This document shows, piece by piece, positions 18,961 to 28,552 of a stretch of DNA of 64,000 nt (positions are counted from its first letter, which is position 1; every line of letters begins with the position of its first letter). Under the pieces are notes generated by a model that did no database searches, was not told the DNA's origin, and worked only from the letters and a program-made list of their open reading frames with translations. The DNA is from Saccharomycopsis fibuligera x Saccharomycopsis cf. fibuligera (Eukaryota > Ascomycota > Saccharomycetes > Ascoideales > Saccharomycopsidaceae). The DNA lies in NCBI GenBank assembly GCA_001936135.1, contig CP012814.1, forward strand, positions 1,178,001-1,242,000, given 5' to 3'. Position numbers and translations under genes: made by a program.

Positions 18961-21939
18961 CTACTTGCTAATATTCTCTCTAATTTGCTTGTGAATCTGG
19001 GTCAAATATTCGCCATAACTAGGAATACTATCCATTGACTTATCCTCAATAAGTAACTCCAAGAAATCCAGTTGATCCTCAATACCAAAACGGATAACCT
19101 TAACTGGCAAGAAATCAATCTGCAAAAATTTCTTACTGAAATAAGTGACCAAATTGCTAACTTGTTGCGAGATTAAAGTATCTAATTGAGGCAACTCATC
19201 AATCAATGGATCAATTTCCTCCACTTTTGAAACGCCAAACAAGTCTTGCACCAATAACTCATTAACATCCTTATGGACCCAAATCAAAATTTGTTGTCCG
19301 TTGAATGTAAAATAACAGCCGCCGTATTCGATGCTAGATAGTGAAGCAGTGACACCTTTAGGAAGCCTATACTTGAGGTAAATTTCGTTGAATTCACAAT
19401 CTTCATCTTCCAAATTATGCAATGCAACAATGTATGGATAAAGATAATATGAAAGCTGTGGTAAAGGTAAAGTGGCCAAATTGTATCGATTATAAATCCG
19501 CAAATTATTTTTAGTCATCGATGTGATAGTTTTCAACAATCTGGATTTTTCAAATGATAATATATAACTAGCCAAAGTTTTGAGTCCATCTGGGATAATG
19601 AATTGTGAAAGTAACGCTTGTTTGGAAACAATGTATTGTCTATATTGGGAAAAAATGCTAGTTATTTTCAAATCAATCAGGTTTTGAATTGACACTAATG
19701 GCTGTTCAGGAATATGCTTGACACAATCGCGAATAATCAAATTCATCAACACGTCTTGATTAACAAATGAAAATACGTCAACTAATCGTTCGCTAACTGC
19801 GGAAACCAAGTTAATCACTCTAACTTTTCTAACTCCCGATATCGTAGTGTACAAGATTGCTGCTTGGAAATGACAGTCGAGTTTAGTGTTTAACTTAGAG
19901 TCATAAGTAAATAATACATCAAATGTTGTATTTTTGTTCAAAGTTGGGATCACCGGCTCTTTAGCAACCAAGCTGAAATTGCCATAATATTCTTGAACTT
20001 GTAATCCACTAGAACATCTAACTTTCAAATGTCCTTGGTAGCCAACGGTATCACCAATAGATTTTTTGAAATCAAAAATAAATTTTCTCTCATCACGAAG
20101 AGGATGGAAATTGTTGTAAAGTTTTAATAGCCCACCAGTTTCAGAAACAACATAGCTGGTATTAATAAGGTCCATATCAAAAGTAGGGAATGCAAATAAA
20201 TCAAGTCCCACATTTTCTTTAGTGAATTTGCGGCCCAAATCTTTATAATATTGGTTATTTGCTTCCAATACGAGTTTTTCCTTATCATGATCTTTATTCA
20301 AATTAGCATCTTCGTATTTTTTCAATGATAAACTTCCTGGGCCATAGTTTGGAATGGTGGATAAAGTGGCAGAGATCTTACCACCTTGACCTTCGGTAAA
20401 CTCGTGAAGTGCAATAAATGCGGAGTTCAAGGCTGCAGCATAAGAGACTTCTGATGATCTATTGAATTTACTCGTAGATTCAATTAAGGCTAAAGTTTCT
20501 TCAATGGCCATTCTTGATTCAAGTGGATCAACAAAAAGACCATCGAAAAATGGAATGAACGGGTCTTCAAGATCACTCATGATCGACACTGTTGGTTGTT
20601 GTAAAGTTGAACTCAAATTGTAAAACTGAATGTTTTTGTCAAATGTTATTATGGCAATTTTAGATCCTGGTGGTAATGTGGATATTTCTTCGCCATCTTC
20701 AGTCCATTTGTACAAAGAAGCCCTAATGGCTTCAGCAGTCAATCTCGGAAGTTCCAATTGAGCAGCTTGCACGCTAACGTCAATCAAAAATACTTGATGT
20801 AATGGTACTGGCTTGAGATTTTCCTTTTCCCAATAAGCTTCTGGAAGCACATAATCCACCACTCCTTTGTTTAGCTCTGGTCTTTGAGCATGGTCCACTC
20901 TTCTAAAGTTTTGATCAAGTGGACTACTATATTCGGTGGGTATTGGATTAGCAAATTGACACAAATTGCAAATGAATTTGTTGGAATGGGTGAACTGTAC
21001 TGTGGAGTTAATGTATGCACGACATCTATTGCAACGTAATGGGCCACCATTAACATAATCCCAGCTAATTTCAGGCACTTGTTCATCACCGTCTTCTTCC
21101 ACTGGAGCAAACGGTCTGATATTCACTGCTACTGGCAATTTAGACAATGCTCTCAATTTTTCAGTAGCTGGTAAATTGTACATTGACAAAGTCATGAATT
21201 TTGGAGACGCCGTGCCTTGATCAACAACTTTGAAGTCAGTAGTTGCCAATGGTGGGCAAGCATTCTGAAAAGTTAAAAACTCGCTGTTCCAAAATTCGTT
21301 CTGGTAAAATTCCCTTTGATCAGGTACCGACAACGAAGATTCTGGTTGATATGGTTTGCCGGTGTATTGTTCAGGCATATTTGAAGTGATTTCTCTAGAA
21401 ACAACTCTTTCAGTTTTTCTCTTGATGTTTCCGTTTTGTAATTCTGATTGGTATTGGAACTGTAATGCTGAAGGAGCAGGAGGAGTAAAAGGGGAAATCG
21501 GATTGGAGTGAGAGCCAGTTGGGTATGGTACTGATCTAGATCCAAGAGAAGCCGTGGAGCCATTTATTTGTTGGGTTTGCAAATCTGGACTCAAAAGTGA
21601 TGCTTGAGAAGATTGTGGTAAATACGGCTGGCTTTGCTGAGAATACTGGAAACCTTGAAACTGGTGCGATGGATAAATAGAACTTGTATGAGGCACTTGG
21701 TATACAGACAGACCACTAGGAGCTGCTGCTGGAGCACCAACATACGAAAAAGCTGGGGATGGAGAAACAGAACCGTTGTTATCGTCTAGCTGAGGCAGGA
21801 GGATGTGGTAAGCTCTAGCTGGTCTTTTCTTCTTTGGATTCAATGAAGGAGACTTGAGACTTGTTTGCGAGCTGTTCTCATTGTTGAGGGAAAGCCCAGC
21901 AAGCTGCTGGTCTATGGAGCCATAGCTGGGATTTGCCAT
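18961..21939 (-). CDS. SFB3: Sec24-family COPII cargo adaptor, most like Sfb3/Lst1
   Basis: 992 residues. COPII inner-coat subunit that pairs with Sec23 and selects cargo at ER exit sites. The first ~230 residues are Pro/Gln/Ser-rich and disordered, with a basic KKKRPARAYH near residue 36. A C-x2-C...C-x2-C zinc finger (CNRC and CNLC, about 301-325) follows, then the vWA-like trunk starting at VFLIDVSVQAA (about 382), the beta-sandwich, the all-helical domain and a C-terminal gelsolin-like domain. Three features resemble the Lst1/Sec24C/D subclass rather than canonical Sec24: GPLRCNRCRAYI, RPEL before the trunk, and a C-terminal SYGEYLTQIHKQIR. S. cerevisiae Lst1 exports the plasma-membrane ATPase Pma1. 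A plain SEC24 assignment remains possible. The ATG at 21939 is the first in frame. Confidence 0.72.
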   Translation of the reverse strand: MANPSYGSIDQQLAGLSLNNENSSQTSLKSPSLNPKKKRPARAYHILLPQLDDNNGSVSPSPAFSYVGAPAAAPSGLSVYQVPHTSSIYPSHQFQGFQYSQQSQPYLPQSSQASLLSPDLQTQQINGSTASLGSRSVPYPTGSHSNPISPFTPPAPSALQFQYQSELQNGNIKRKTERVVSREITSNMPEQYTGKPYQPESSLSVPDQREFYQNEFWNSEFLTFQNACPPLATTDFKVVDQGTASPKFMTLSMYNLPATEKLRALSKLPVAVNIRPFAPVEEDGDEQVPEISWDYVNGGPLRCNRCRAYINSTVQFTHSNKFICNLCQFANPIPTEYSSPLDQNFRRVDHAQRPELNKGVVDYVLPEAYWEKENLKPVPLHQVFLIDVSVQAAQLELPRLTAEAIRASLYKWTEDGEEISTLPPGSKIAIITFDKNIQFYNLSSTLQQPTVSIMSDLEDPFIPFFDGLFVDPLESRMAIEETLALIESTSKFNRSSEVSYAAALNSAFIALHEFTEGQGGKISATLSTIPNYGPGSLSLKKYEDANLNKDHDKEKLVLEANNQYYKDLGRKFTKENVGLDLFAFPTFDMDLINTSYVVSETGGLLKLYNNFHPLRDERKFIFDFKKSIGDTVGYQGHLKVRCSSGLQVQEYYGNFSLVAKEPVIPTLNKNTTFDVLFTYDSKLNTKLDCHFQAAILYTTISGVRKVRVINLVSAVSERLVDVFSFVNQDVLMNLIIRDCVKHIPEQPLVSIQNLIDLKITSIFSQYRQYIVSKQALLSQFIIPDGLKTLASYILSFEKSRLLKTITSMTKNNLRIYNRYNLATLPLPQLSYYLYPYIVALHNLEDEDCEFNEIYLKYRLPKGVTASLSSIEYGGCYFTFNGQQILIWVHKDVNELLVQDLFGVSKVEEIDPLIDELPQLDTLISQQVSNLVTYFSKKFLQIDFLPVKVIRFGIEDQLDFLELLIEDKSMDSIPSYGEYLTQIHKQIRENISK

Positions 21940-22848
21940 CGCGTGGGATACAGACGGTTTGATTGTAAGTGATAAAGGTACTATTGAGGTTTCACACCAG
22001 AGTGTTCGGTGTTCTGTCTGTCTGTCTGTTTATCTATTTGTCTATTTGTCTGCCTGGCTGTTGTTTTAGTACTGGTGAATTTGCTGCTGTTGCGGTTCGC
22101 TTGAATTACTTCAAATCACAGAAAACGGCCCCGAAAAATAGGGTGTATAGTGTCACCCGACACACCCTCTTTTTCTGTATACATATACAAACATTTGTGT
22201 TGGATGAAGTATAGAATAGCAAGGAGCATACATTCACTATAGAGAATTAAGATTAGGAGGATCAGTAAGAGAGAATCAGGTGAAAAAATTGCATATAAAA
22301 CAAATTCAAGGTTAACTGCGGGGCTGCCAAGTGATTCAATACGACCTCAAAGCAGCTGATAAGTGAACAGCAAATTGCAACACAATTGATAATTAACCAA
22401 AAACAAAACAATGTACTTTTGAAACGTTTTTCAAAGTTTTTTAATTAGAAAGAAAATAAGAATAAAATAAAATAAAATAAAATAAACCTCGCTAAAATGT
22501 CCTGTAGTTGCTACCTTTTATTGCTCATCTTTGAAGGCTCTTAGCCCTATTATAGATTGATGCATGTTGGAATTCGTGCAAAAACACTGAGAATGAAATA
22601 GAGATTATTGAGTCTAGAAATACAAAAGTTGCTCCAATAGTTAAAATTTTTTCAAAGACCACACAAGAGCCTTATCATTTCTTATGAAGACTTTCAAAAG
22701 AAGCACCGATTATTTTTAGAAGACAATAGCGAAGCTAAGTATATTCTACGCGAAACGCATTTGTTATATTGTTGCTATCTTGTATTGTTTCAAAGTGCTG
22801 ACTTATTCTAGATACCTTTTTGCTAAAACTTTCTCTTCATGTAGCATA
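21940..22848. other. Intergenic region between the FAD oxidase and SFB3
   Basis: 909 bases holding the SFB3 promoter (right of 21939) and the 3' flank of the oxidase gene. Contains a dyad AGGGTGT...ACACCCT (22140-22168), a TCTG-rich repeat near 22014-22055 and an AAAAT repeat near 22455-22485. No gene supported. Confidence 0.5.
22140..22168. promoter_or_regulatory. Dyad AGGGTGT-N15-ACACCCT in the SFB3 promoter
   Basis: Perfect 7-base inverted repeat about 200 bases upstream of the SFB3 start, with a nested GTGTC/GACAC pair. Could be a protein-binding dyad. No factor is assigned. Confidence 0.35.
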
Positions 22849-24222
22849 TCACAATTTAGCATCAGTATTTGCTATCTTAGTATTACTTGAAATACCTAAT
22901 TCTCCTAAATCAGCATGCACCCTCTTTGCTCTTTGAACAAACCCATTTTTGGGCCATTCAGGATATTCATGCCATGCCCATTTAGCCCCTAGTTTCTCAT
23001 CTAAAGTGCCTTCGAGCCGCAGAACAATATACTTGCCAATGTTGGGCATAAATTTTGCCCCGTGGCCACTGTCTCCGGAAGCAACGTAAATCCCATTTGA
23101 GCTGGTCGTAGCAGCTATTGCATTAGGCACCTTATCAATCAAAAAGTTGGAATTACAAGTATCAGAAATCCAACAAATTCTAGGCTCAATCAACTTATGG
23201 TATGCTAAATCAGGGACAACGTTTTCGAGTAATCTCATTGCAATTTTGTCACCATTTAAAGGCAATCCACTGTTAAATTTTGTATATACTGGCAATGAAA
23301 GCGGTATCTTTTTTTCCTTATCAAACGGATTAGGCACCATGTTTGTGAAGTCAGCATAGTTTAAAGCAATCTTCATTAGCTTTGTTTTTGGATCCGGAGG
23401 AAAGAAATAACCCCTTTCAGCACTGAAAAAAATTGGCATGTCTTTATATTTAGCAAATTCCGCTTCAGTGAGCTGTATATGAGTAACAACGAGACCCAAG
23501 GCATGCAATTGATCTTTACAATCGAGAATATAAGGGGTAGCTGCACCACAAGCAATGAGAGCTTGTTTTGCAGTGTAGGTCTTTCCGTCTGCGGTTGTCA
23601 CTGAGACAATGCCACTGCCATCAACAGCTAATTTTGATACTTTGCCCTGTTGACCAAATTTGAATCTAATATTTGGCCTTTTCTTAATTGTATCATAAAC
23701 CAGTCTCAAAGAATCAGCAGTATGAGCAAACCCAGCCCCCTTATTAAGAGTCGCACTAACATTAAGAGGCAACTTATTATTGCTAAACCAAGGTATTGCT
23801 TGGGCAATCTCTTTGCTCGAACTGTATGTAGTAAGGTCGGAGTTCACATCCATCCCAAACTGTCTTAAATTGGCATATCCTTGAGCTTCGAATTTCAACC
23901 GTCTTTGATTTGATGCTTGTTCAGGAGACAAAATGAGTCTTCCACATTGACTGTAACATTTCAGGAAAACAGGGTCATTTTGCCATTGTCTTAATGCTTC
24001 AACAGCAAGCTGAGTATATGTCAAGTCGGCGTATTCTGCACGGATAATCTTATTAAGGTCAGTAGCGGCCGAGTAGATGGAAGGCACCGAAGGATGAGCG
24101 TCCAAGGCAAGCACGGAGTAGTGCTTTACACTGCTGGTGAGCTCGAGGCAGGTGCTGAGGCCAAAAACCCCAAGCCCCACGACAATGACATCGTATGTGG
24201 TATCTGTAGTGATATCTGGCAT
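22849..24222 (-). CDS. FAD-dependent amino-acid oxidase of the fructosyl-amino-acid/sarcosine oxidase family, peroxisomal
   Basis: 457 residues from the ATG at 24222; the longer open frame upstream is a poly-A translation. Rossmann FAD-binding loop VVGLGVFGLST (about 15-25), with an acidic residue ending the second strand (LALDAH). The motif SAATDLNKIIRAEYAD (about residue 52-67) is typical of the family that covers fructosyl amino acid oxidases (amadoriases) and L-saccharopine/pipecolate oxidases; these attach FAD covalently and release hydrogen peroxide. The C-terminus is Ala-Lys-Leu, a type 1 peroxisomal targeting signal, which fits peroxide production beside catalase. The length (usual about 430-450) is normal. 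The substrate cannot be told from sequence by eye. Confidence 0.82.
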   Translation of the reverse strand: MPDITTDTTYDVIVVGLGVFGLSTCLELTSSVKHYSVLALDAHPSVPSIYSAATDLNKIIRAEYADLTYTQLAVEALRQWQNDPVFLKCYSQCGRLILSPEQASNQRRLKFEAQGYANLRQFGMDVNSDLTTYSSSKEIAQAIPWFSNNKLPLNVSATLNKGAGFAHTADSLRLVYDTIKKRPNIRFKFGQQGKVSKLAVDGSGIVSVTTADGKTYTAKQALIACGAATPYILDCKDQLHALGLVVTHIQLTEAEFAKYKDMPIFFSAERGYFFPPDPKTKLMKIALNYADFTNMVPNPFDKEKKIPLSLPVYTKFNSGLPLNGDKIAMRLLENVVPDLAYHKLIEPRICWISDTCNSNFLIDKVPNAIAATTSSNGIYVASGDSGHGAKFMPNIGKYIVLRLEGTLDEKLGAKWAWHEYPEWPKNGFVQRAKRVHADLGELGISSNTKIANTDAKL

Positions 24223-24263
24223 TGGTAGCTGTGTAGTGATTGTGATTCGATAAGATAAAATGG

Positions 24264-24292
<29 letters not shown>
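24264..24292. repeat. A29 homopolymer upstream of the FAD oxidase
   Basis: Twenty-nine A on the plus strand, beginning 42 bases upstream of the oxidase ATG (minus-strand gene). Probably in the promoter or leader, between this gene and tRNA-Asn. Confidence 0.85.
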
Positions 24293-24294
<2 letters not shown>

Positions 24295-24444
24295 AGAAGA
24301 AAAAGATGTTGATGATGATAAGTGCAAAGAAAAAGACGCCAAAAATAGACTCTATATCTCTAAAAATCTCGAGCCAACTATCTTATCGGGCTTTAGATCT
24401 GCATATCGGTATTATAAAAGATACAGAAGAAAATGCAAAAAAAG

Positions 24445-24518
24445 CGACCTCGGAGAGGGTCGAACTCTCGATCTTGCGATTAACAGTCGCACGCCTTAAC
24501 CAACTTGGCCACGAAGTC
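24445..24518 (-). tRNA. tRNA-Asn (anticodon GTT)
   Basis: 74 bases. The seven-pair acceptor stem GACTTCG/CGAGGTC closes with one G-T pair and a G discriminator. The D arm reads GGCCAAGTTGGTTAAGGC, the anticodon loop is CTGTTAA (GTT at 34-36), and the T arm contains GTTCGACCC. Close to S. cerevisiae tRNA-Asn in almost every loop position. No intron and no encoded CCA, as expected for a nuclear gene. The T-rich terminator lies on the minus strand below 24445 (A run at 24437-24443 on plus). Confidence 0.95.
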
Positions 24519-24904
24519 TTGCTATGTTTGCAATACTTGCACTTTCAATACAAGCGCTGGGTACCGTACTGTTCGTGTCACATGAGTAACCTCTGAAAAC
24601 AAAATTGAAAATCTCTAGTCATGATTATCATCAAGTGACGCGCTTTCTTAACTTAAGGAATTATACGGATATATGTGGCATTAGAGTAGTACCACCCCCG
24701 CCCTTGCAGAACAGTTGGCAAAGTGTATATATAGCATAAAAGTACAGACCAAAATATATTCGAATTCCAAGATGAAGAATGTAAGTGGTGCCCTGAAAAT
24801 TTATCACGTAAAAAGCACAAAAAACAGTCATATGAGGATGCTATCAACAAAAAATGGAACACTTTTTGGTTGAAGGTCCAGTAGCACAAGCATTGTGGAA
24901 AAAG

Positions 24905-25076
24905 TTTCAAATCCAACAGATCCATTAAAGTCTAATTAATACTAACGGGGTTTTTTCACTTGTATAAGTTTCCCCTATATAGTAACAACTGAACTACACT
25001 GTATATACTATATAGATAAGTTTATAAGATTATATTTTCTATCGTTTATATAGAAATAATAAATTGATATTGTGTG
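24905..25076. repeat. LTR-like dispersed repeat, copy 1
   Basis: About 172 bases nearly identical to 45858-46028, from TTTCAAATCCAAC through to GATATTGTGTG. By eye about ten substitutions and one short T-run difference separate them. It lies 387 bases upstream of tRNA-Asn. The flanks of the two copies do not match, so the shared segment is a defined unit. Probably a solo LTR or LTR fragment of a tRNA-targeting retrotransposon. No coding remnant or target-site duplication is visible. Confidence 0.65.
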
Positions 25077-25620
25077 AAAAAAAAAAAAATGCCAAAAACC
25101 CAAACTTTTTTTATAGGCTCCCCTAATCCCAAGTTTCCGTGTCTGTTTTGTACAATCTATTTGAAAAACCTTCAAATTAACAACGGTGCTGTGTCCTGAC
25201 GAAAGGCTAAGCTTTAATCGTTTGACTGGCATGTGGATCGAGTTTGATTTTTAGACATGCTGAGTGACACTGCATGAGAACAAATATTTTTCTTTAGTCT
25301 GTAAAACAAGCACTTCAAACTGCGATGATATACTACAGACAATATACTACTGAAAGTTGGTCTCAAACTAGAACTATCAACAATATTACGCGGCGGTGTG
25401 GTGTGTGAGGAAAAATTACAAAACTAGATTTTTGCCGCTGTCATATGGCACAGGAAAAGCAAGAAGTGCAAATAAGTGTCACAGCAAGTATCAGTGCAGG
25501 CTCCAATAAAAACCAAAATCACAAGGAAGCATTTTATATGTAATGCGACTCAACATCCAGATTTAAAATTGAGAATATCCGTCGAGTATATAGGTTAGTT
25601 GTAAATCTTATTTATTAGCC

Positions 25621-25755
25621 ATGGCGAACTCTGGTCTCTTTGATAGAGCGATTTTGGGTCTCGATAGACATTTGCATGGGGCCGGGGGGATAATAGTTGG
25701 AAGCCCCGACAATTTGGTTCCGCTTTCCATACAAAAGTCGAAAAATGAAAATTAA
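25621..25755 (+). other. Short ORF (44 codons) with a GC-rich stem, function unknown
   Basis: An ATG-started frame ending in TAA, containing GGGGC (25678-25682) that can pair with GCCCC (25703-25707) across a 20-base loop. The block is unusually GC-rich compared with the surrounding DNA. It could be the end of a structured RNA, an upstream ORF of the SR-like gene, or chance. No homology recognised. Confidence 0.2.
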
Positions 25756-25851
25756 TGTATGGGGAGTTTTGACCGGAATTGAAAATTTGGTGACTATAAT
25801 CCAGAATCTGGCCCTTAACTATGCGAAAAACTTCTAAAGAGGTTGTGGAGG

Positions 25852-25858
25852 TTACCCG
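25852..25858 (-). promoter_or_regulatory. Reb1-type site (TTACCCG)
   Basis: Exact reverse-strand CGGGTAA core, about 200 bases upstream of the start codon of the SR-like gene. Confidence 0.5.
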
Positions 25859-26059
25859 AAACAGAATATGCTTACTATTACAACTAGCTAACTAACGAAG
25901 TCCAAATAATCGGAAGCGAAAAGAAAAACGAAAGAAAAATTTAGAATTCAAATCTCGTGGATGGCGAACTGAATTAGCTCAACGTCGACTCCAAGTGGTA
26001 GATACAAAACAACATCTTGCCATCGTCAATCATTATATTCATAAAATAAATTTTGTAAA

Positions 26060-28175
26060 ATGGGTTTCAAGAACACACTTTATGTGACCGGTATGTTTGC
26101 TTTCCTATTGAGTTGACAGTTTCGTTTTCTTTGGAGGAAGTGTCATTTTTTTCGTGTGTTTATTTTTGATGCGTTTGTTTGGTGGCGTTTTGTAGAACTA
26201 TGCTCACCAGTTCATTAGCCTCAGCAGCCTCAGCAACCGCAATTGAATTTACTGTAACTTTTATTATTTTATACTAACATTTCGCTTAGGTTTCGGTAGA
26301 AACGTCAGGGCAAAGGTTTTAGCTCCATATTTTGAAAAGTAAGTATACTGTGATGTATTTGTCTTGTCTTTTTCTTTAATGTTTTACTTTTCAGTTCCTA
26401 GAACAACTCATGAATCGTTGTTTTATTGGTGTTGATCGTTTTGGGGAGTTGATTCTTAATCTTTTATGGTTTTTTTTTTTTTTTCTTTTTGACTGCTTTC
26501 TTCTTTTCCTGTCTTCCTGTTGGTTGTTTACTACTGTATCTGGTTTATGAGCACTTTATAAGTGAGGTTTCTTTCTTAGATATGGTTTTAGTTGTTCCTT
26601 TTGGGCAATATGTGCTATTTTTGCAGCGTTCCTGCTAGGTGCTTTTATGAGGTTTTTGTTTATTGGTTTTCTGTTTCTTTATTTTTGTTCATTCATGAAA
26701 TAACTTTTACAGACCGAAAATCAAGTTTCATTACAGAATTGATTGTCATTTATAATCTATCAAAGTTTCAAAAGATTGGTCTTTTGCTGCTTTCCATCAA
26801 CTGCCATTTTTCACTATTTCAAGAATCCTGCAGCTTTATTTGTTATTGCAACGTTTGTCATTGTCTAGGCGTCAATGGCTTTTCAGATTATTGAACTCCA
26901 GTGTTCTAATGTTTGATTTTTTCACTGTTACAATATTCATCGCCATGCCGTTTTTCAACTCGACTACCTCTGCTCACTTTGTTTTGCTATCTGTTCTTTC
27001 CACTTGCCTCTTCGATGATTTTGTCAAGCTCATTTTTGCTACTTTTATCGCTTGCCAACTCTGCCTAAGTTCAACTTTATAATGCAATCGAGTCACATAG
27101 TTGATACTCGTAATCATGTTTTGAACTAATTAGCTTCCACCAATTCTCACAAAATTGCCAGTTCAGTGTTCATCACCAACCACCTCTTTGTTTTTTGTTA
27201 AATTGATTTTTTATTATTACTTTCACTTCTCATAAAGTCACCTTCACGGTCAACATCAATCCAAAATAACGGATAGTATATATTTTTATTGCCCAATTTT
27301 CCACTTATTCTTTCTTTCATTGCTCAATTTTCAATTCAGTTCAAAAAGTATTAACCAAAACTAGATTCGGTGAATTGGTCAGAGTGGACATTCCACCAAC
27401 CAAAACTCCTGATGGACCTCCATATGCTTTTGTCGAATTTGCCAAGTCCGAAGACTGCAGCAGTGCTTTGGACGAATTAACTCGCAATCCAATCATTTTG
27501 GATGAAGCTGATAGACACATCTCCGATGCCAGTGTGTACGGAGAAAGATCTAAGGACAGTTACGTGAGCAGTGCCGGCAAGGACGAAGATGGATTCCCTG
27601 AAGGAGCTTTGAAAGTTCAAGAAGCTAGATCTACTCCACATCCACCAAGAGCTCAACAAAGAGGTTTCAGAAGAGGTGGTTACGGTGGCAGAGGTGGCTA
27701 TGGCTATGAACCAAGAGGTGGCTACAGAGGCTCAAGAGGTGGTTACGGCGGCTACGAGCCAAGAGGTGGCTACAGAGGTGGAAGAGGCGGTTATGGTGGA
27801 TATGAGCCAAGAGGTGGTTTCAGGGGCGGAAGAGGCTCTTACCCACCAAGAGGTGGCTACGGTGCTCCTCCAAGAAGTAGTTACGGTGCTCCAAGAGGCG
27901 GTTACAGAGAAAGAGGTTATGACAGAGATTACGACAGAAGAGACGATTACGACAGAAGAGACGGCTACGAAAGAGGTGGCGCTGATGACCGTTATTATGA
28001 AGAAGGTGCCAGAAGAGATGATGACTATGGCAGAGAAAGATCTCCAAGAAGAGATGACTATCCAAGAGATGACTTTCCAAAGGATGATTATCCAAGAGAC
28101 AGAAGTCCACCAAGAGAAGCTAGAGAACCAAGAGAAGCTAGAGAGCCAAGAGAGTTCGAAGGTGCTCAAGAGTAA
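26060..28175 (+). CDS. RRM plus RGG/RD-rich SR-like RNA-binding protein, three exons
   Basis: Read as join(26060-26090, 26290-26338, 27365-28175), 296 residues. Introns: GTATGT donor, TACTAAC (26272-26278) and TTAG acceptor for the first; GTAAGT donor, TATTAAC (27349-27355) and CTAG acceptor for the second. Joined, the N-terminus is one RRM: LYVTGFGRNV as RNP2 (residues 7-16), APYFEKFGELVRVDIP, and YAFVEFA as RNP1. After about residue 110 come RGG and GGYEPRGG repeats, then Arg/Asp/Tyr repeats (RDDYDRRD) with isolated RSP serines. This is the layout of fungal SR-like mRNA-export and splicing proteins (Npl3 relatives, Candida Slr1). The RGG motifs are likely arginine methylation sites, and the RSP serines possible Sky1 targets. 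Which member it is, is not settled. Confidence 0.82.
26091..26289 (+). other. Intron 1 of the SR-like gene
   Basis: 199 bases, donor GTATGT, branch TACTAAC at 26272-26278, acceptor TTAG at 26286-26289, after phase 1 of codon 11. Splicing restores the RRM motif across the junction. Confidence 0.85.
26339..27364 (+). other. Intron 2 of the SR-like gene (1026 bases)
   Basis: Donor GTAAGTA, branch TATTAAC (27349-27355), acceptor CTAG at 27361-27364. Very long for yeast. An upstream AG (27338-27339) would add eight codons and then read the TAG of the true acceptor as a stop. Reading frames inside the intron are not protein-like. Confidence 0.8.
27670..27912 (+). repeat. Tandem RGG/GGYEPRGG-coding repeats
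   Basis: Imperfect tandem units of about 54 bases encoding GGYGGYEPRGGYRGGRG-like peptides inside the SR-like gene. They also create shadow frames on both strands. Confidence 0.75.
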
Positions 28176-28548
28176 GCTCTTTGATTTGTATAATAATTTT
28201 GTGTTTTTATCTTCCGCACAGTATATTTATTAATTAATGAAGTTATAATATACACTCAAGAAATCATAAAAATAAAATATTTTCTTCCTTCTGCTACGTA
28301 TTAACAGGCTCTGGTTGAGTTGTTAGTAGATAATCAGTGAACTGAAAAACACTTTGCCGGGCAACGCTCCTCCGCAGCTGCCTGCATATACAGCAGCCTC
28401 GTCTACAGCATCGCCAGTCAAGAGATGAGAAGGGAATAGGAGAAAAGAGAACAAACATATTCATATCGAAATATATCTGTCTCTTGATTTTGCTCAATTC
28501 GCTCTGTATCATAGAGAAATTTCATACCAACAGGCTTATGCACCGCAA
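28176..28548. promoter_or_regulatory. Intergenic and 5' leader of the Q-rich Lon-N protein gene
   Basis: Contains the 3' flank of the SR-like gene and the promoter/leader of the next gene, including a four-codon upstream ORF that overlaps the main start (28538-28552). No other gene. Confidence 0.5.
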
Positions 28549-28552
28549 ATGA
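28538..28552 (+). promoter_or_regulatory. Minimal uORF overlapping the downstream start codon
   Basis: ATG CAC CGC AAA TGA. The TGA shares its first two bases with the main ATG at 28549 (ATGA arrangement). Ribosomes that use the first AUG would terminate exactly on the main start, so translation of the large downstream protein would need leaky scanning or local reinitiation. Confidence 0.45.

Larger units (their letters stand above)
24519..26059. other. tRNA-Asn to SR-like gene intergenic region
   Basis: 1.5 kb. Holds an LTR-like dispersed repeat (24905-25076), a short ORF of 44 codons with a GC-rich hairpin (25621-25755), and a Reb1-type site (25852-25858) in the promoter of the downstream gene. 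No further gene recognised. Confidence 0.5.

Noticed and set aside
26592-27082. Hydrophobic frames within intron 2 of the SR-like gene
   Set aside because: U-rich intron translated as Phe/Leu/Ser; no homology or start context.
27676-28233. Alternative plus-strand and minus-strand frames over the SR-like gene
   Set aside because: Shadows of the RGG/RD repeats; the RRM and splice junctions support the other frame.
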